Of a stretch of DNA of 64,000 bases, positions 25,501 to 38,442 are shown piece after piece. Position 1 is the stretch's first letter, and the number at the start of each line of letters is the position of its first letter. Both the position numbers and the translations under genes were made by a program. Source of the DNA: Blasia pusilla (lineage: Eukaryota > Marchantiophyta > Marchantiopsida > Blasiales); the NCBI GenBank assembly GCA_050084515.1, contig CM114274.1, positions 17,298,001-17,362,000 of the forward strand. The letters are read 5' to 3'. The notes under the pieces are model-generated. The model did not search any database. It saw only the letters and a program-made list of their open reading frames with translations, and was not told the DNA's origin.

Positions 25501-27544
25501 ACTTTACTAGTGCCTCCATAAGAGGGTGACATGGAACCATCCGAAGGGGGACAAGCATGGTCGTAGTGAAAGAAAAAGAAGGGGGTGTCTCCATAACATA
25601 CTAAACTCATCAATAGATAGTGTAGGGTCTTCCATGAGAAAATCTATATTATTATGGGAGAGTGCTATACTATATAAGGCTTCGATTAGCTCTCATTCCG
25701 CCACCTGGCAATTTTGGTCACTCCTCTTCCGACACGCGTTGCACACGACAATCGAGGTCGCACATGTGAGACGAGGTTGCAATCACACGTGGCCTTGCGT
25801 GATTGATCGAGCTCATTTAGGGTTTTCATATTGGAGGCTCACCATTTTGTACCGGTTTTTTAAATGAGCATTTGAATGTCCTACAAACCATTAGGATGGT
25901 TTAAACGAGGGCCTTTGCTCACGCCGCCATCTCATTTTCCTTAGGGGTACACTTGCGGTTTAGGGTTTATGGTCTTTCAAAGCCTGCCTCAAATCTACTG
26001 TTTTATAAAGGTGCACCCGATCCTATCATTTCAGTGTGTGAGAATCAAACCCTTCAGAAAAAACAAATATTGCAGACAATTACTCATGTGAGGTCACTTT
26101 ACTCTCACGGACGCAAACTTACAGAGGGACATTGACATCAATTCTCTGCCCTTTATTGAGTTGAAGTTGAATGTCAAAGTTGCATGTTGCACTTTAATGT
26201 CCAGTGGTCTACATCCATCTTGAGTCATTTTCCTACTCAGTTGTCATCGTTCGACTCACTTGTTATCTACAACTCTCTCCCTTGCCTACAATTCTCAACA
26301 ATGTCTAATAGGAATGCTTTCTATTATCGCATCTCAGAGTACTCGAGGAAGGAGGACTACGACTTTGAATAGCTCTTGGTTCGTTGCTTCTGCTTTCACA
26401 TTCCAACTGCTCCACCCTCCTCTCAAGCTTCAAATCCTGCAACTCCATATTTGCTCTGGCTACACAAGTCCACCTCCTCAAGCAGCTCCTTGGTTTGCGC
26501 CATCTCCGCCTCCTTGAACGACTCTCGGATTTGGTCCAATCCTTGCATCTATGCAAGCATCTTCACCAGTGCACAAAGGTGTGAAACAGTTCAAACAACG
26601 CAGAACATGGCAACAAAACGAACGGCAATGAAATCAAACCAAGAAAAGGGAAAAGTAAATCAGACTTCACTTTGTCGAAGAAGCACTACGGTGTAAGGTC
26701 CCCATATCTTGAGCTTCTAGAGGCCTCGAAATTATCTCTGATCTCAAATGAATGTGTTTGTTTGAGTGGCCTGAAGACATCTGCTATTGAAGAAAGTCCT
26801 CCTTAGAATACGAAGTTTGACCACTCATGTGGTCCAAAATTTGGAGACGTGTGGAGGGCTTTTCTCCTTATATAGAGTGTGTCGATGCCAAAGGGATCAA
26901 ACCCATGATATTTCCCAAATCTTCTTGAGGCATTGGGAACATTCAATGATGTTTTAGAAGTGGAAGGGTCTACGCAATATCAACTAAGGAGGCACATAAG
27001 TAACAAGGATGGAACAATCGAAGCCTCATCTATAAAGGGGAGGGTGAAATAATCTATCATAGACAATTCAAATCATAACACCTACCGGTCCCCCTTGCCT
27101 CGTGTTAGGGTCTCGGTCTCGCGTGAAAGGCCCACTCATTTTATCCCATGGGTGGCAAAGAGAAAGGGGCCAATGCATCAATGCATCTTGATGAAAGTTC
27201 AAATTATTTTGTGACCTCTATACAATGGGGACTATGTACAATTGACTCCAAGAAATAAATGCTTGCTGCAATGAACCATTCATACAGTCTATATGGATGG
27301 TATATATACTTGCATGTGCATACATTTTGTGTCTCAATCCCCTACAAAATTCTAAAACCCAAGTCTACAAAACCTGCTTGGAGGGAAAGAAGACATGTGA
27401 ACAACCCTTAGCTACAAAGTTGCAAGCTTGTCCCAACCTTGAATACCCTAGCAACCCTCTCTTGCATTTCAAAACTTCCCGTGCCCAAACCCCACTCTAC
27501 TGTAAGCTCACAATAATGCAACACTTGAAAATCTAAGTGTTTTT
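25501..27544. other. Unassigned intergenic DNA
   Basis: Open frames of 60-113 codons occur on both strands (for example plus 25526-25867 and plus 26376-26696), but none shows a known domain. I see no terminal repeats. It may contain old, unrecognisable transposon sequence. Confidence 0.5.
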
Positions 27545-28030
27545 CAAGTGGCTCACAAGCTAAGAGAGCGGAACATGAGCTAGATCATAGAGCTCAAGCT
27601 GCCCAGTTAGAACCTTGGCCAAGAGGCCAGCGTAGTGTAGTGAGTGGGGAAAGAGCGCAACGAGTGGCTCAAGAGCAACAAAGTGGAGCACGAGAGCATA
27701 GAGCCGACCACAAGAGCAAAAAGCAAGAGTGTAGAGCACAACGCAAGAGCAAAGACAAGAGCACAAAGTAGATGTGAGAGGAAGACCCCATGGCACAGTA
27801 CAAGTACAGAGTAGACACCAACGCAAGAGCGCAAAGCAAAGAGCTAGAGCCCAAGTCACGCCGCAATGCATGAGAGCATGCGCAAGTACACGCCGAGTAG
27901 AGACACAAGAGTAGAGCAAACGCGAGAGCAGAGAGCAAGGGCAAAGCGAGGGTGTGCGAAGAGTGAGACAAAAGGGAGGGTAGGGGAAGGGTGAGAGGGC
28001 AAAGGAGAGCTTTCTTGCCTCCTGAGCCAA
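27545..28030 (+). repeat. Degenerate purine-rich AGAGC-type simple repeat
   Basis: The plus strand is dominated by scrambled units such as AAGAGC, GAGCACA and GCAAGAG over nearly 500 bp. The minus-strand 156-codon frame through it (L, C, S and A rich) is a by-product of this composition and not a plausible gene. Confidence 0.7.
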
Positions 28031-29480
28031 GGTCGGGTTATGTTCAAGAGAGGTTATTTTAGAATTTGTTTCTCATATTATTGACTAAAATTCACTCTTC
28101 TCTTTGGTTTGTGTCATAGATGGCAAGTGCAAATCGCATAATAGTGGACCTGGGCTGTTAGTGCTTGTTGATGTCATTAATCAACCAACTTTGATTCGAA
28201 GAACTAGGATTGAAACCAACATTGACCTTTTCTCTAGCATTTTGATTTCTTTGAAAAGAAAGGTGTTTTGACTTACTTCAAGTATTATTGTTCCACAGAC
28301 TTCCTCTTCCATCCAATCCTACGACTTTACGTGATTTTCAGAAATTGCTATGAATGGAGGCACAGAAAAAAAAAAGGCAAGCCTGTCGTGTGGAAATATT
28401 AGCACACCAAACAAACATAGACAACATTTCGGTCATTGACGTATATCCAAGGTAAGTTCACTCCATTCAAGATCATTCAACATGTCAATACTTGCGCACT
28501 TCATCATTCCATACTCTGATTTCATTTACTCTACTTTTACAATGTGAATATTCTTTTAGACTTGCAATTGCATCGAATCTTATAGATATATGCAATTTTC
28601 AGCAGGTTCTCCGAGACAAAGTGCCAAACAAAAATGGGCCATTGTTATGAGAGGGATTGGAAATTTTCAAAGAAAAGAAGAGGACGTACCATCAAGAGTA
28701 AAAAATGATAGAAAGTACCTCGAGTTCAACCTACCTCTACTTTTGGGGCTCAAACCAGTCCAACTATTCCAAATATCAATACTTCAACTATACAAAGTCC
28801 ATTCATTTGGTCATATTTGGACGCCTTTCGTCTTCTTTCTTTCTATACATGTTCTCTCCTCACTCTTCAATATTGTCTTCTTCTTTTTGGTCTATTCTTT
28901 CTCATCTCTGTATCTTCTTTTCAGGTTTCTCAACAACCATGGAGTGATGGTAGCCAAAAATTAGGTCATTGGTCTCGGAGCTAGACAATATGAATTCAAG
29001 GTGATGCCATAGTTCACGTGTTATATGCTTCCACGTATGTGTCACCAAGAGTCCAATTACCAAATATTTCACTCCATGAAGTTACTGAGAACCTCGGAAC
29101 GCTTGTCTGATTGGGCCAACTACTTATCTCGGAACGCTTCCCCGAATGGGCCGAGTTGAGTTACCTACCTTTGCTCCTAATGTTGATGAACTATGTGTAC
29201 TTTATCATCAAGTTGTTGAAAATGATTTGAATCTTTGCAATATTAGGGATGAAGTAACACTTAGAGTGGATCTCATGCCTTCTATATCTCATGGAGTTGT
29301 GTTACCAACACAAAGCGCCACCATACCAATTACGAATACTTCTAACATTTGTCTCAAGCCTACAGTTCATAAAGTTGTGAGAGTAAATTCATTACTCAAT
29401 GCAATATAATCTTGCAAGGAGAAAAAGCTTCTAAGAAAGTGATATTAGGAAATAAAGGTTGCAAAGGAATTTCAATCATC
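28031..29480. other. Unassigned DNA, possibly the 5' part of the Helitron
   Basis: Frames at 28590-28964 and 29146-29409 on the plus strand are unrecognised. They precede the Helitron Rep remnant in the same orientation and could be its decayed upstream part, but no motif supports this. Confidence 0.4.
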
Positions 29481-30097
29481 TGTCACATCTAAGTATCCGA
29501 TAGGCCGAGATCTATCATGGATAGGGCGTAGGAGCTAGCGGACTATCTTGAGTGTAACTTTGTCCCACGGTGTCGGATGAGGTTGAGGATAGGTCCATTG
29601 TGTCAGGAACGTCGTTTCTGATAACTTTCATGTTGAGGTCTTTCACAACCGGGTGACTTGTTGATCAGGTCACCCGCCCTTGGTAACGTGTGCGCGTAGG
29701 TTACCAAGGGGAGGGATATTTTTAGGGGAACAGCCTTTTGGCTCTTCCCAAACCTATATAAGAGAGGAAGGTGGCTTTCCTAAGCCATCTTTCTCATGTT
29801 GGGCCGTTGGAGCACCTCTCTCGTGTGTGAGTGAGATAGGACTAGGGTGCTAGCGTCCGGATTCCTTGATAGCACAGGGTGGACGAGGCTCGATATGTCG
29901 ATGTAGATTGAGGAGTGGAGTTTTAGGCCAGGTGTGCCGTTTTTACTACTCTTTATTTTTGTTCTGTGATCTCCATGTATATGTATGAGTTGATTTTTAT
30001 ACATGTGTGGATCGACCCGTGTGTGGGGATGATCGTTGTTGTGTGGTGTAGATGTGCCAGTGATGTATGTTGTGTAATGATATGTATGCGCACGACA
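29481..30097 (+). repeat. Family-D LTR-like sequence (TGTCA...GACA)
   Basis: It starts TGTCACATCT and ends GCGCACGACA, 617 bp. It has a TATATAAG box at 29755-29762 followed by a transcript-leader-like stretch, as in LTR promoters. Flanks CATC and CATA could be a 4-bp duplication with one mismatch. Its ends resemble family C (TGTCACGTCT... and ...GCGYAYGACA), so C and D look like related families. It appears to be a solo LTR. Confidence 0.6.
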
Positions 30098-30958
30098 CAT
30101 ACCACTAGTCGTCATACACTAGGTTTTATGACAAAAATATGTCCCTCTTGTTATGCTTTGCATTGGAAATGCGAGGTGGTGAGAGGCCGGTACAAAGTAA
30201 CGTGACTCACCATATGGTATGTGTTATGCCCATGCATGGGAGACTAAATTTCCCCATTTGAAGTCGACATCTCCATTCTTGAGATCATTGATTTCTAGTG
30301 TTGGTCCTAGAAGCCTTTAATTATTTTCTTACTCATGCTTAGGCATGCAATTCCGCACTTCAACTCTAGAGTGCATGTAAAAAAGTAACTTGGTGGCACT
30401 AGACACTTCAAGGTTCAAGGTAGGATCTATCATTCTATTGGAACCTTGTTGGTATAGGAGATCATCCTCAATTTGCACGAGTTACCATTCATGGTACAGT
30501 AAATGAATTGGAGAATCGTGAAAGAGTTATGTCTAGATCTTATGATCTTGATTTGGACATCTTGAGAGGGTTACAAAAGATGATACACGAATGAAATCCA
30601 TATGTGAAGATTCTTTGTCCTACAACATCCAAAGCAAGTGACCTTAATATATATATATATATGGATTATCTTGAAGGCAAGTAAGAGAGGCCTCAATGCG
30701 AAGCATTATAACTTGCCAATTGCTTTTGAAGTAACTCCTATTTGACTAGGTGATGCTAGTGAACACATTGACCATCGTGACATAATTGTGCGACTCCATG
30801 GAGAAGGAGTAAGGAAAATATCATAGGCATATATTCCATTATATTTTATTCTATTATTTGTCTATATATGATGAATCAGGTTGGCATCATAGAATACCAT
30901 TTGGGAGGCTTCAACACTCAACAATACCTCAATATGCAAGAAGTATTCATCATGGGGA

Positions 30959-31325
30959 TGTCACGTCTTTTAGGATAGATCGATGAGATCTAGTAGAGCG
31001 TCTTTGTGAGTAGTGGAGGATAGAATCAATAGGTCAAGGATGACCTACTGAGGCCCTGAGAAACCTGAGAGAGCGGGTTTCCCCTTTGTTTCGGCTCATT
31101 TGGAGCCATATTGAGAAACTTACTATTTTAGGTAAGTACTATTTTGATTATATTATTGACTTTATATTTTTGGAAAGTGTCCCTTGATCTCCTACATCAT
31201 ATCAAGAGCCAAGGAGGTGACTTGGGAGAATAGGTTACCATGGAGAGAGCTTGGGAGAGGAGAGGGGTATACCTCAAGGAGAGAGAGCTTGAGAGCTCAT
31301 TCTCTCTTTGTTGAGATGCAACGGT
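30959..31325 (+). repeat. Family-C LTR fragment inside the Helitron
   Basis: It starts TGTCACGTCT and matches, in reverse, the 3' parts of the family-C copies at 32423-33089 and 55741-56380, including the GATCTAGTAGAG and GCCAAGGAGGTGAC blocks. Similarity stops near 31325, so about 300 bp is missing. Confidence 0.75.
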
Positions 31326-32422
31326 TGTCATAGGTGCACTTGAATCAAAAGGAGTCGAGGGCTGAACTATATCAAGGTGTTAAGGATGCCATGCATAGAC
31401 ATAATTTGGATATAATTTGGAAGACGTGTTGTATTACCCTTTTCTTTTATTGGAGGTCCACGTCATATGCACCAGTTATATCAAGATGCAGTGGCAATTG
31501 TAAGACACTTGGGAAATCCGAATTACTTTTTGATCATGACATACAATCCTAAGTGGGAGGAGATTACATCAATCTTACTACCCCATCAATCAGTTAGGGA
31601 CGGACCAAATTTGGTTGTGCGAATCTTTGAAAAGAAAAAGAAGGAATTGTTACAACTTATCATCAACAAGCACATATTGGGTCAAGTTTTAAGATGCATT
31701 CATGTGGTGGAATGTCCAAAAAGGCGGTTTACCCTATGTGCATATTCTATTATTCTTATCATTCTACATCATGAGGAAAAACCATGTATCACTTCTCATC
31801 ATAACAACATCATTTCTATAGTAATATTTGATGAATGTACTCATCCAAAGCTCTATTCCGCCGTTGCTAATTGCATGGGTCACATGCCATATGGATTATT
31901 AAATCTAAATGCACCATGTATGGATAGAAAAACAAAAATGTGTACAAAAGGGTATCCAAAAGCGTTTCCCTCTAGTACAACAAAGACGGAAGATGGTTAT
32001 CCAATATATCATAGGTACTAATTTCCCTACCTACCGCATGTTTATTTCTTTTATTTCATATGAGGTGATATATTCATGCATTGTTGCTATCTTTTTGTAG
32101 ATTGGAGAATGAAAGGGCAATAATGCAACGCGAACATTCGTTGGATAATTGGTGGGTAGTGCCCTACAATCTTATGTTGTGCATTCTCCTTGTTTGTCAT
32201 ATTAATTTGGAGATCACAAGTGTCTACAATGAAATATAAATATATTTGTAGGGAATCAGATGTAGTGTCATTTAAGTTGTCAAATGAAATGGACATCTCA
32301 ACCACAATGGACATTAGTGATGAGAAAACATCATATCTTGATGCGAGGTATGCTCCTACTATCTAAATTATCTCTTGCATTTAATTATGGATTCCAACTC
32401 ACTTCAAGTATCTTGCTTAACT

Positions 32423-32727
32423 TGTCGTACGCATACACATCGCTACACAACATACATCGTTGTCACCGAACAAACACATAGACACGCACGATCCCATGTT
32501 AACTCATGGCATCCAAACAACAAAACGAGAAGTACCAAAATATCTCCACTTCATTCTCTCTTTGTAAAATAAGATCCAATCTCCTTCGACACCATAGCTC
32601 TCAAATATATGCACTCTCTCTCATGTCAAACCAAACCCACTATCCTAATGAGAGGCTTGGGTTACACTCACAAGGCAAGGGATCATAGCTCCGCCGCCTC
32701 GTGCCAAGATGTTCAACAAAGAAGAAT

Positions 32728-32810
<83 letters not shown>

Positions 32811-33089
32811 GGTAACCTTTGCTCGTAGGTCACCTCCTTGGCTCTTGATCTTCTGTAGCGCGTCAAGGGTCACTTCCAAAAATGGGAAGTCAACTATACT
32901 TCAATTGGAAACTTACCCAAAATAGTGCATTTTCATATATGGCTCCGAATGAGCCGAAACGAAGGGAAAAGCTGCTCTCTTAGGTTATCCGTGGCCTCAG
33001 CATGTCATCCTCGACCTCTTGATGTTGTCCTTCAGTATCTCCGAAGGCCCTTTACTAGATCTTGCCGATCTATCCTAAAAGATATGACA
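32423..33089 (-). repeat. Family-C solo LTR inside the Helitron
   Basis: On the plus strand it runs from TGTCGTACGC to GATATGACA, 667 bp, bounded by TGTC/GACA inverted ends. The flanks share AACT (32419-32422 and 33090-33093), a possible 4-bp duplication. It splits the Helitron gene between the Rep and helicase regions and contains the CT microsatellite at 32731. Confidence 0.75.
32731..32807 (+). repeat. (CT)n microsatellite
   Basis: This is an uninterrupted CT dinucleotide run of 77 bases. It sits where the other family-C LTR copies have only a short CTCTCTCC tract. Open frames across it (RE/SL repeats) are artefacts. Confidence 0.97.
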
Positions 33090-35504
33090 AACTAATTGGT
33101 TCCTTATTCCACATATATATCTTCTTATGAGGCATGTTCCCGACTCTTCAAGTTTAATCTACATGTAGAACATCCAAGTCTTGTACGATTAGCAGTTCAT
33201 CTTTCAAAGCAAAATTTTTTTTTTTTCAATGGCGTTTATACTTTTCAAACTATTCTACAATAAAATAGAGAGACGACTCTAACCCAATCGTTTGTAACTA
33301 ATCTATATGACTTTACTACTTGAAAATATTTATATGTTGATTTTCCTCCACATTATTGTTGGAGTAATAAGATATGGATTTATAGGGTGCAACAAGGAAA
33401 TGCTTATGTCCATCCTATTGGACACTTATACCTTACTCATCCACGTAAGTTCTCAAGTTTTTTTTGGATAATTTCTTTGCTCATTGGGAATTGTTTTTAC
33501 ATATTTCCCACTAAATTTTGCAAATCTAAGTGTGAGTGGCATAGGATGAGCAATCTTATTATGATTGGTTATTGAAAGGTGAAGGAGAACGCCATTGGTT
33601 GAGATTATTCTTCCATCATGTTCGAGGAGCAACTACATATGAATGTTTGAGAATAGTAAATGGAGTATTATTTCCAAGATTTAAGGAGACGGCTATCCAA
33701 TTGCGACTTCTTGAGGATGATATGGAAGTGTTTTCTTGCATTGAAGAATCTTCTATCGTCTATACAGGTTCATCAGCTCGCCATCTATTTGAAATAAGAT
33801 TAGTTTACAATACACCAGTTTGACCAGCTACACTCCGGATTTTGCTCCACTCATTGACGGTTTCTTACATGAACAACTTCAAGTAAGCTCTTTTATTCTA
33901 CAATTTCTTGTATTTTTTTTCTTTAAGCTTTCATGATCTAATCATGATTTCTATATTTGTTGGAATTCTTCAAATGTATAAAAAAACAATTCCTAATCTT
34001 CTAGTTGATGCTGGTGTAATTGATGTTGCATTATTAGAGATGCATTATTTGCAAGATTAAGGAAAAACATTGTCGGATTTTCCAAACATGCCCCAATCTA
34101 ACTTCCAATGCAAAACTCACATTCGTATGTAGAGAAACAAGAGCCACAACGTGATACGAAAGAATTATTTGATCGTGAACAATTGGAAGAAACATGATTG
34201 AATGAAGGTCAACGTATCGTTTTGGATGCTATACATGGTGAGCTTGATCAAATATATTTGAATGGTCCATCATCTCCGAAAATATTCTTCATCGATGGAA
34301 TAGGGAAGATATTTTTGTATAATCTTCTACTAGCAATTGTGTGGAGTGCAAGAGGTACAATGTTAGTTGTGGCTTCATCCATAATAGTAGCTCTATTATT
34401 AGATGGTAGACGTACCGCACATTCACGCTTCAAGATTCCCATCAATCTTCATAAGAGCTCATTTGCAAGTAAGCACCCTTATGACATAATATCTACCTCT
34501 GAGCATTACAAGTTTTGATTCACTTCTCAGTGTCATTTTAATACTCCTAAGTATAACAAGTCTTATTTATTTGTGTGTGTCATTTGCAATTTAAAATACA
34601 AGAGTGATGCAGCAAAGTTAATCCATGGTGCAATGTCATTATGTGGGACGAAGTTCCTATGACTCATTATCACGCATTTGAGGAAGTCAATTGCACTTTA
34701 AAAGATATTATAGGAGTGATGTGGTTGATTTAAGATAAATACCATTTGATAGAAAACTCATTACATTTGGTGGTGACTTTCATCAAGTGTTGTCTCTTAT
34801 TCATCATGCGAACCATCAAGAAATCATCCAAGCCACTACAAAAAATTCATCTCTATGGTCTTATTAAACGGTGATGAAATTGACAACAAACATGCTAGTT
34901 CAAAGTTTGGAAGGTCATATGCGTGCTAGTGTTACCTCTCTAGGAAATCGAGATATGATCTCCATATCTATTTAGGAAACTCTTGAGTGAAATTTGGTTA
35001 TCCATTAAATAGCTCCCCTTCTCACGAATTCTTGATATGGGGTACATAAGCATATTTACCTGAGCGTTGACTTTATTCTGAATGAGGGAATGAGTCATAT
35101 ATATCCCACTGAGTTTTTTAATACACGCTTGCCTTCAAGACTACCTCAACATCATTTGTGTTTGAAGATTGATGCACCAATCATGCTCTTACAAAACATG
35201 AATGGGTGACAAGGACAAGACTAGATTGGTGATTCGTCGATTCGTGCAACATTGCATAGATGTTGAAATCATCATAGGGAAGAATATTGGAGATCGAGTT
35301 TTTATTTCACGTATCCCATTGATCACATGTGACTCTGGTTTGCCATTTGATTTACATAGGTTCGAATTCCTTATTTGTCCAACTTTTGTTATGACTATTA
35401 ACAAGTCTCAAGGTCAAACTCTACAAAAGTTGGGAATTTATTTTCCTACTCTCGTTTTCTCTCATGGTTATTTGTACGTAGCGTTATCTAGAGTAGAGAC
35501 ATAA

Positions 35505-37950
35505 AGTTCCATCTGCATTTCAATTGGAAGTGATGAACATTCAAATAAAGAATGTGACTACACACGAAATGTAGTGTACAAAGAAAATTTCCCATAAAAA
35601 TCTTTCATTTATGTTTATATCATTCCATCTTGTTGTGTGTGCATTGCACCGTCACCTTACTGGTCTGTGTTATTATTGGAGAATGTTGTTTCATTTTTCA
35701 ATCTCCTCTAGATTAAGGGTGGTGAAGGGGATACTTGACTCTAAGAGAAGGGAAGGTACATGGGAGGGAGGGTTTTTCATTTTTCAAATCACAAGCTCTA
35801 CTTAATTTTTTAATTTTTAAAATATGTTTTTAGAAAATTCAGGCTTGAATTTTAGTTTGCTTAATAAAAATGTGGTCAAATTTAATGATATCTCCGATGA
35901 GCATAGGTTCTAGTCGTAGCAAATTTTGAAATGAAAGGAACACACTGTATGAAAAAGAGGACCTTTAGAGCCAATAGGATGGCTTGGTCTCTCAACCCAT
36001 AGAACCATTTGAAGTAAATTTAAAATGCCACTTGATAATTTTGGAAGTTAGATCAGTTAGTAAGCACACATGTGCTTGCGCACGAAAATGAATTTTCTAA
36101 TAATTTAAAAATATTCTTCATTTCAAACTCGAAGTATAATTTCCACTTTTTTGAATCTTAAAAGAGTAATAACATTTCACTTTTAAATAAAACCCATTTC
36201 TCCAAAAGAATTTCACTCCATAAAAGTTCCAAATTGAAATTTCACTCCATATACCAATATGGTAGAAATTTAAAATTTTATTTACTAATTAATAGAATCA
36301 TTTTCTTCTTCCACTCAAATTCATTCTCTCTTACCCTTATCATGTGATTCAAAGAATAAAATTGAAACATGTTGCTATTGAATCTTATTGTACATATGAG
36401 GTCGCCATATTATTAGGTGATTTAAGTATTATGGTGATTTTTGCCTAAACTTAAGAAGAAAGGTAAGGTACAAGGGAGGGAGGGTTTTTCATTTTCTTAT
36501 TTCAGGACTTGTAGGAGTAGATGAATTTTTAATTTAATTTAATTTTTAATTTTTAAAATATGGCAAAAAAACCATATGAATTTTGGGTCATCCAAGTTTA
36601 ATTGAACAATTTTATCTTTTTCCTTTAAAATCAACAACTACAACCCAAGATTAGGGAAAATACCCCAACTTGGTAAATAAAGACAAATCCTCTAATCATC
36701 AAGTGCACACAATGATGTTTTGGAGATTTTCATGCATTCTTTTTATTCCTTTTTCATTTTTTATGAATATTTTAAAGATTTTTTTTTACAAAATTTTACT
36801 TGTGACATTTATTTTCATTATTTTAAAAATACTCATAACCTTTCTCGATGTGTTTCGAATTTTACAATAATGCCGATATCAATGTGCAATCACTCTTCCT
36901 AGACTCGACTTCGGTTGGCACTAGATGTACGGAAAGGCTACAAACATCACAATACTCGGTGATGGAATGCAAAAATCCACGGCATCCCCTCCATCTTTAG
37001 CAATACATGCTTTGCTCCTCAATGTTGGTGCATTTCACAATCAAGAGGTCCCGAAAAAATGTGATGAGTCTCTTGGCCCATGAGTAGCACACGCCAAGTT
37101 GTCTTGGGAGGCTATGGGCATTGCGACATGGTATCCGTTTCATTTAAAATGAATCGAGTGGCTACCAAGCACTATGCGTAGTAAAAAAAGACTTGAAACT
37201 CGACCCCATCCGTTGACCACATCCGAGTAGGGACGAGCGATAAATGATGGTCGTCAAATAGACGATGATGGTTGAATGGTAGATAGTCAGTGAAGGTCAA
37301 TGATAATTATGATATCATACATATTAACCTTACTCAGAATTCAATGTCTTTTTTTCCCCACTCCACTAACCCTTTAAACTAAGGATCAACTTACTAAAAT
37401 TATCACACATTACTCCACTAAATCTTGATGCCCCGTTTCTTTGACAGCGTGTAAAACTTTCCGATATATGATGGCATCAAAGCGATTTCTTCATTCGACC
37501 TTCCATCCACCCACGAAAAAACTTCCCTACAATTGTTTAAAAATTCAAACCTTGCTTATGTGTTTGCTAAGATATTTGATGCATTGGAAGCAACAACGGT
37601 TATGGAGTCCACGGCCTTCTCTCCTTAAAAAAAGTTGACAGCTCTTTCCCACTGATTTCTCCCACAAAAAATTGAGAAACAATGCAAACTAAATACAGCA
37701 AGCTACAAAGTGCTCTCAAGAGCAACGGTATGGAGAACCCCATCCCCATTCTCAAATCCTATCAAGAATTGGACAACACTTCACTCTTCAGTACAAAAAT
37801 CTGCATAATAAAGCACACAAACAAGCGGCTCTTGCTCCCATGAGCACTCCCATGAGCTACTAAATGGGGAACACGGTCCCCAACCTCCAAATAAAGCGAG
37901 AAAAAAGCAAGCTCCCACATTGTAGAGCTCTTAATCCCTCATTTAATTTT
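35505..37950. other. AT-rich intergenic DNA with a pair of direct repeats
   Basis: The sequence is strongly AT-rich and without a recognisable gene. A segment containing GGGAGGGAGGGTTTTTCATTTT occurs near 35760 and again near 36475 in the same orientation, followed in both by TTTTTAATTTTTAAAATATG. Confidence 0.6.
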
Positions 37951-38442
37951 CTCTCTGTAAATCAAGGTCTCTCAACTAGTGCACACACATCTATCTCTCT
38001 TATGTCAAACCAAACCCACTCTCCTAATGAGAGGCTTGGGTTACTCACAAGGCAAGGAGGATCATAGCTCCGCCGCCTAATGTGAAGAGGTTCAATAAAG
38101 ATAGAATGAGCTCCAAAGCTCTCTCTCCTTGGTTATGCCCCCTTCCCTCTCCCAACCTCTCTCCTCATGGTAACGTATGCTCGCAGGTTCTCCTTGGCTC
38201 TTGACTTGCTGTAGGGGATGAAGGACTACTTCCCAAAGTGGAAATAAACTCTACTCATAATGGCGACTTACCTGAAATAGTAAGTTTCTATATATAGCTC
38301 CAAATGATCTCCAAAAGGGAAACCTACTCTCTTGGGTTATTTTTGGCCTCAAGAGATTGAGGATGACCTCCAGAGGCTTTCCTCCAATATCCTCAAATGT
38401 GCTCTACTATAAACTCGTGGATCCATCCTAAAACAAGTGACA
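37951..38442 (-). repeat. Family-C LTR, partial
   Basis: It shares with the other family-C copies the blocks around CCTAATGAGAGGCTTGGGTT and ATCATAGCTCCGCCGCC, and it ends AAGTGACA at 38442. The opposite end is too diverged or deleted to bound, so the start is approximate. It lacks the long CT run. Confidence 0.65.

Larger units (their letters stand above)
30540..35504 (+). pseudogene. Decayed Helitron Rep/PIF1-type helicase gene
   Basis: Consecutive plus-strand frames follow the order of a plant Helitron protein. Near 30560-30950 is an N-terminal region (NPYVKIL, YNLPIAFEV, HRDIIVRLHG). At 31450-32021 is the Rep region (GGPRHMHQLYQDA, YFLIMTYNPKWEEI, DGYPIYHRY). At 33572-33823 is GERHWLRLFFHHVRG...VNGVLFPRF. 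At 34198-34518 is the helicase start (NEGQR...FFIDG, TAHSRFKIPINLH). Near 34740-34940 is GGDFHQVL, and at 35202-35504 is the C-terminal helicase block ([20 protein letters not shown]). The HUH metal-binding site is not readable where expected and the Walker A loop is shortened to DGIGKIF, so both activities are lost. Stops and shifts are numerous. Family-C LTR sequences interrupt it at 30959-31325 and 32423-33089. I cannot place the Helitron ends. Confidence 0.9.

Noticed and set aside
27560-28030. 156-codon minus-strand open frame
   Set aside because: Composition artefact of the purine-rich simple repeat; overlapping frames are equally open.
32609-32925. Several open frames with SL or RE repeats
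   Set aside because: They are translations of the CT microsatellite inside an LTR.
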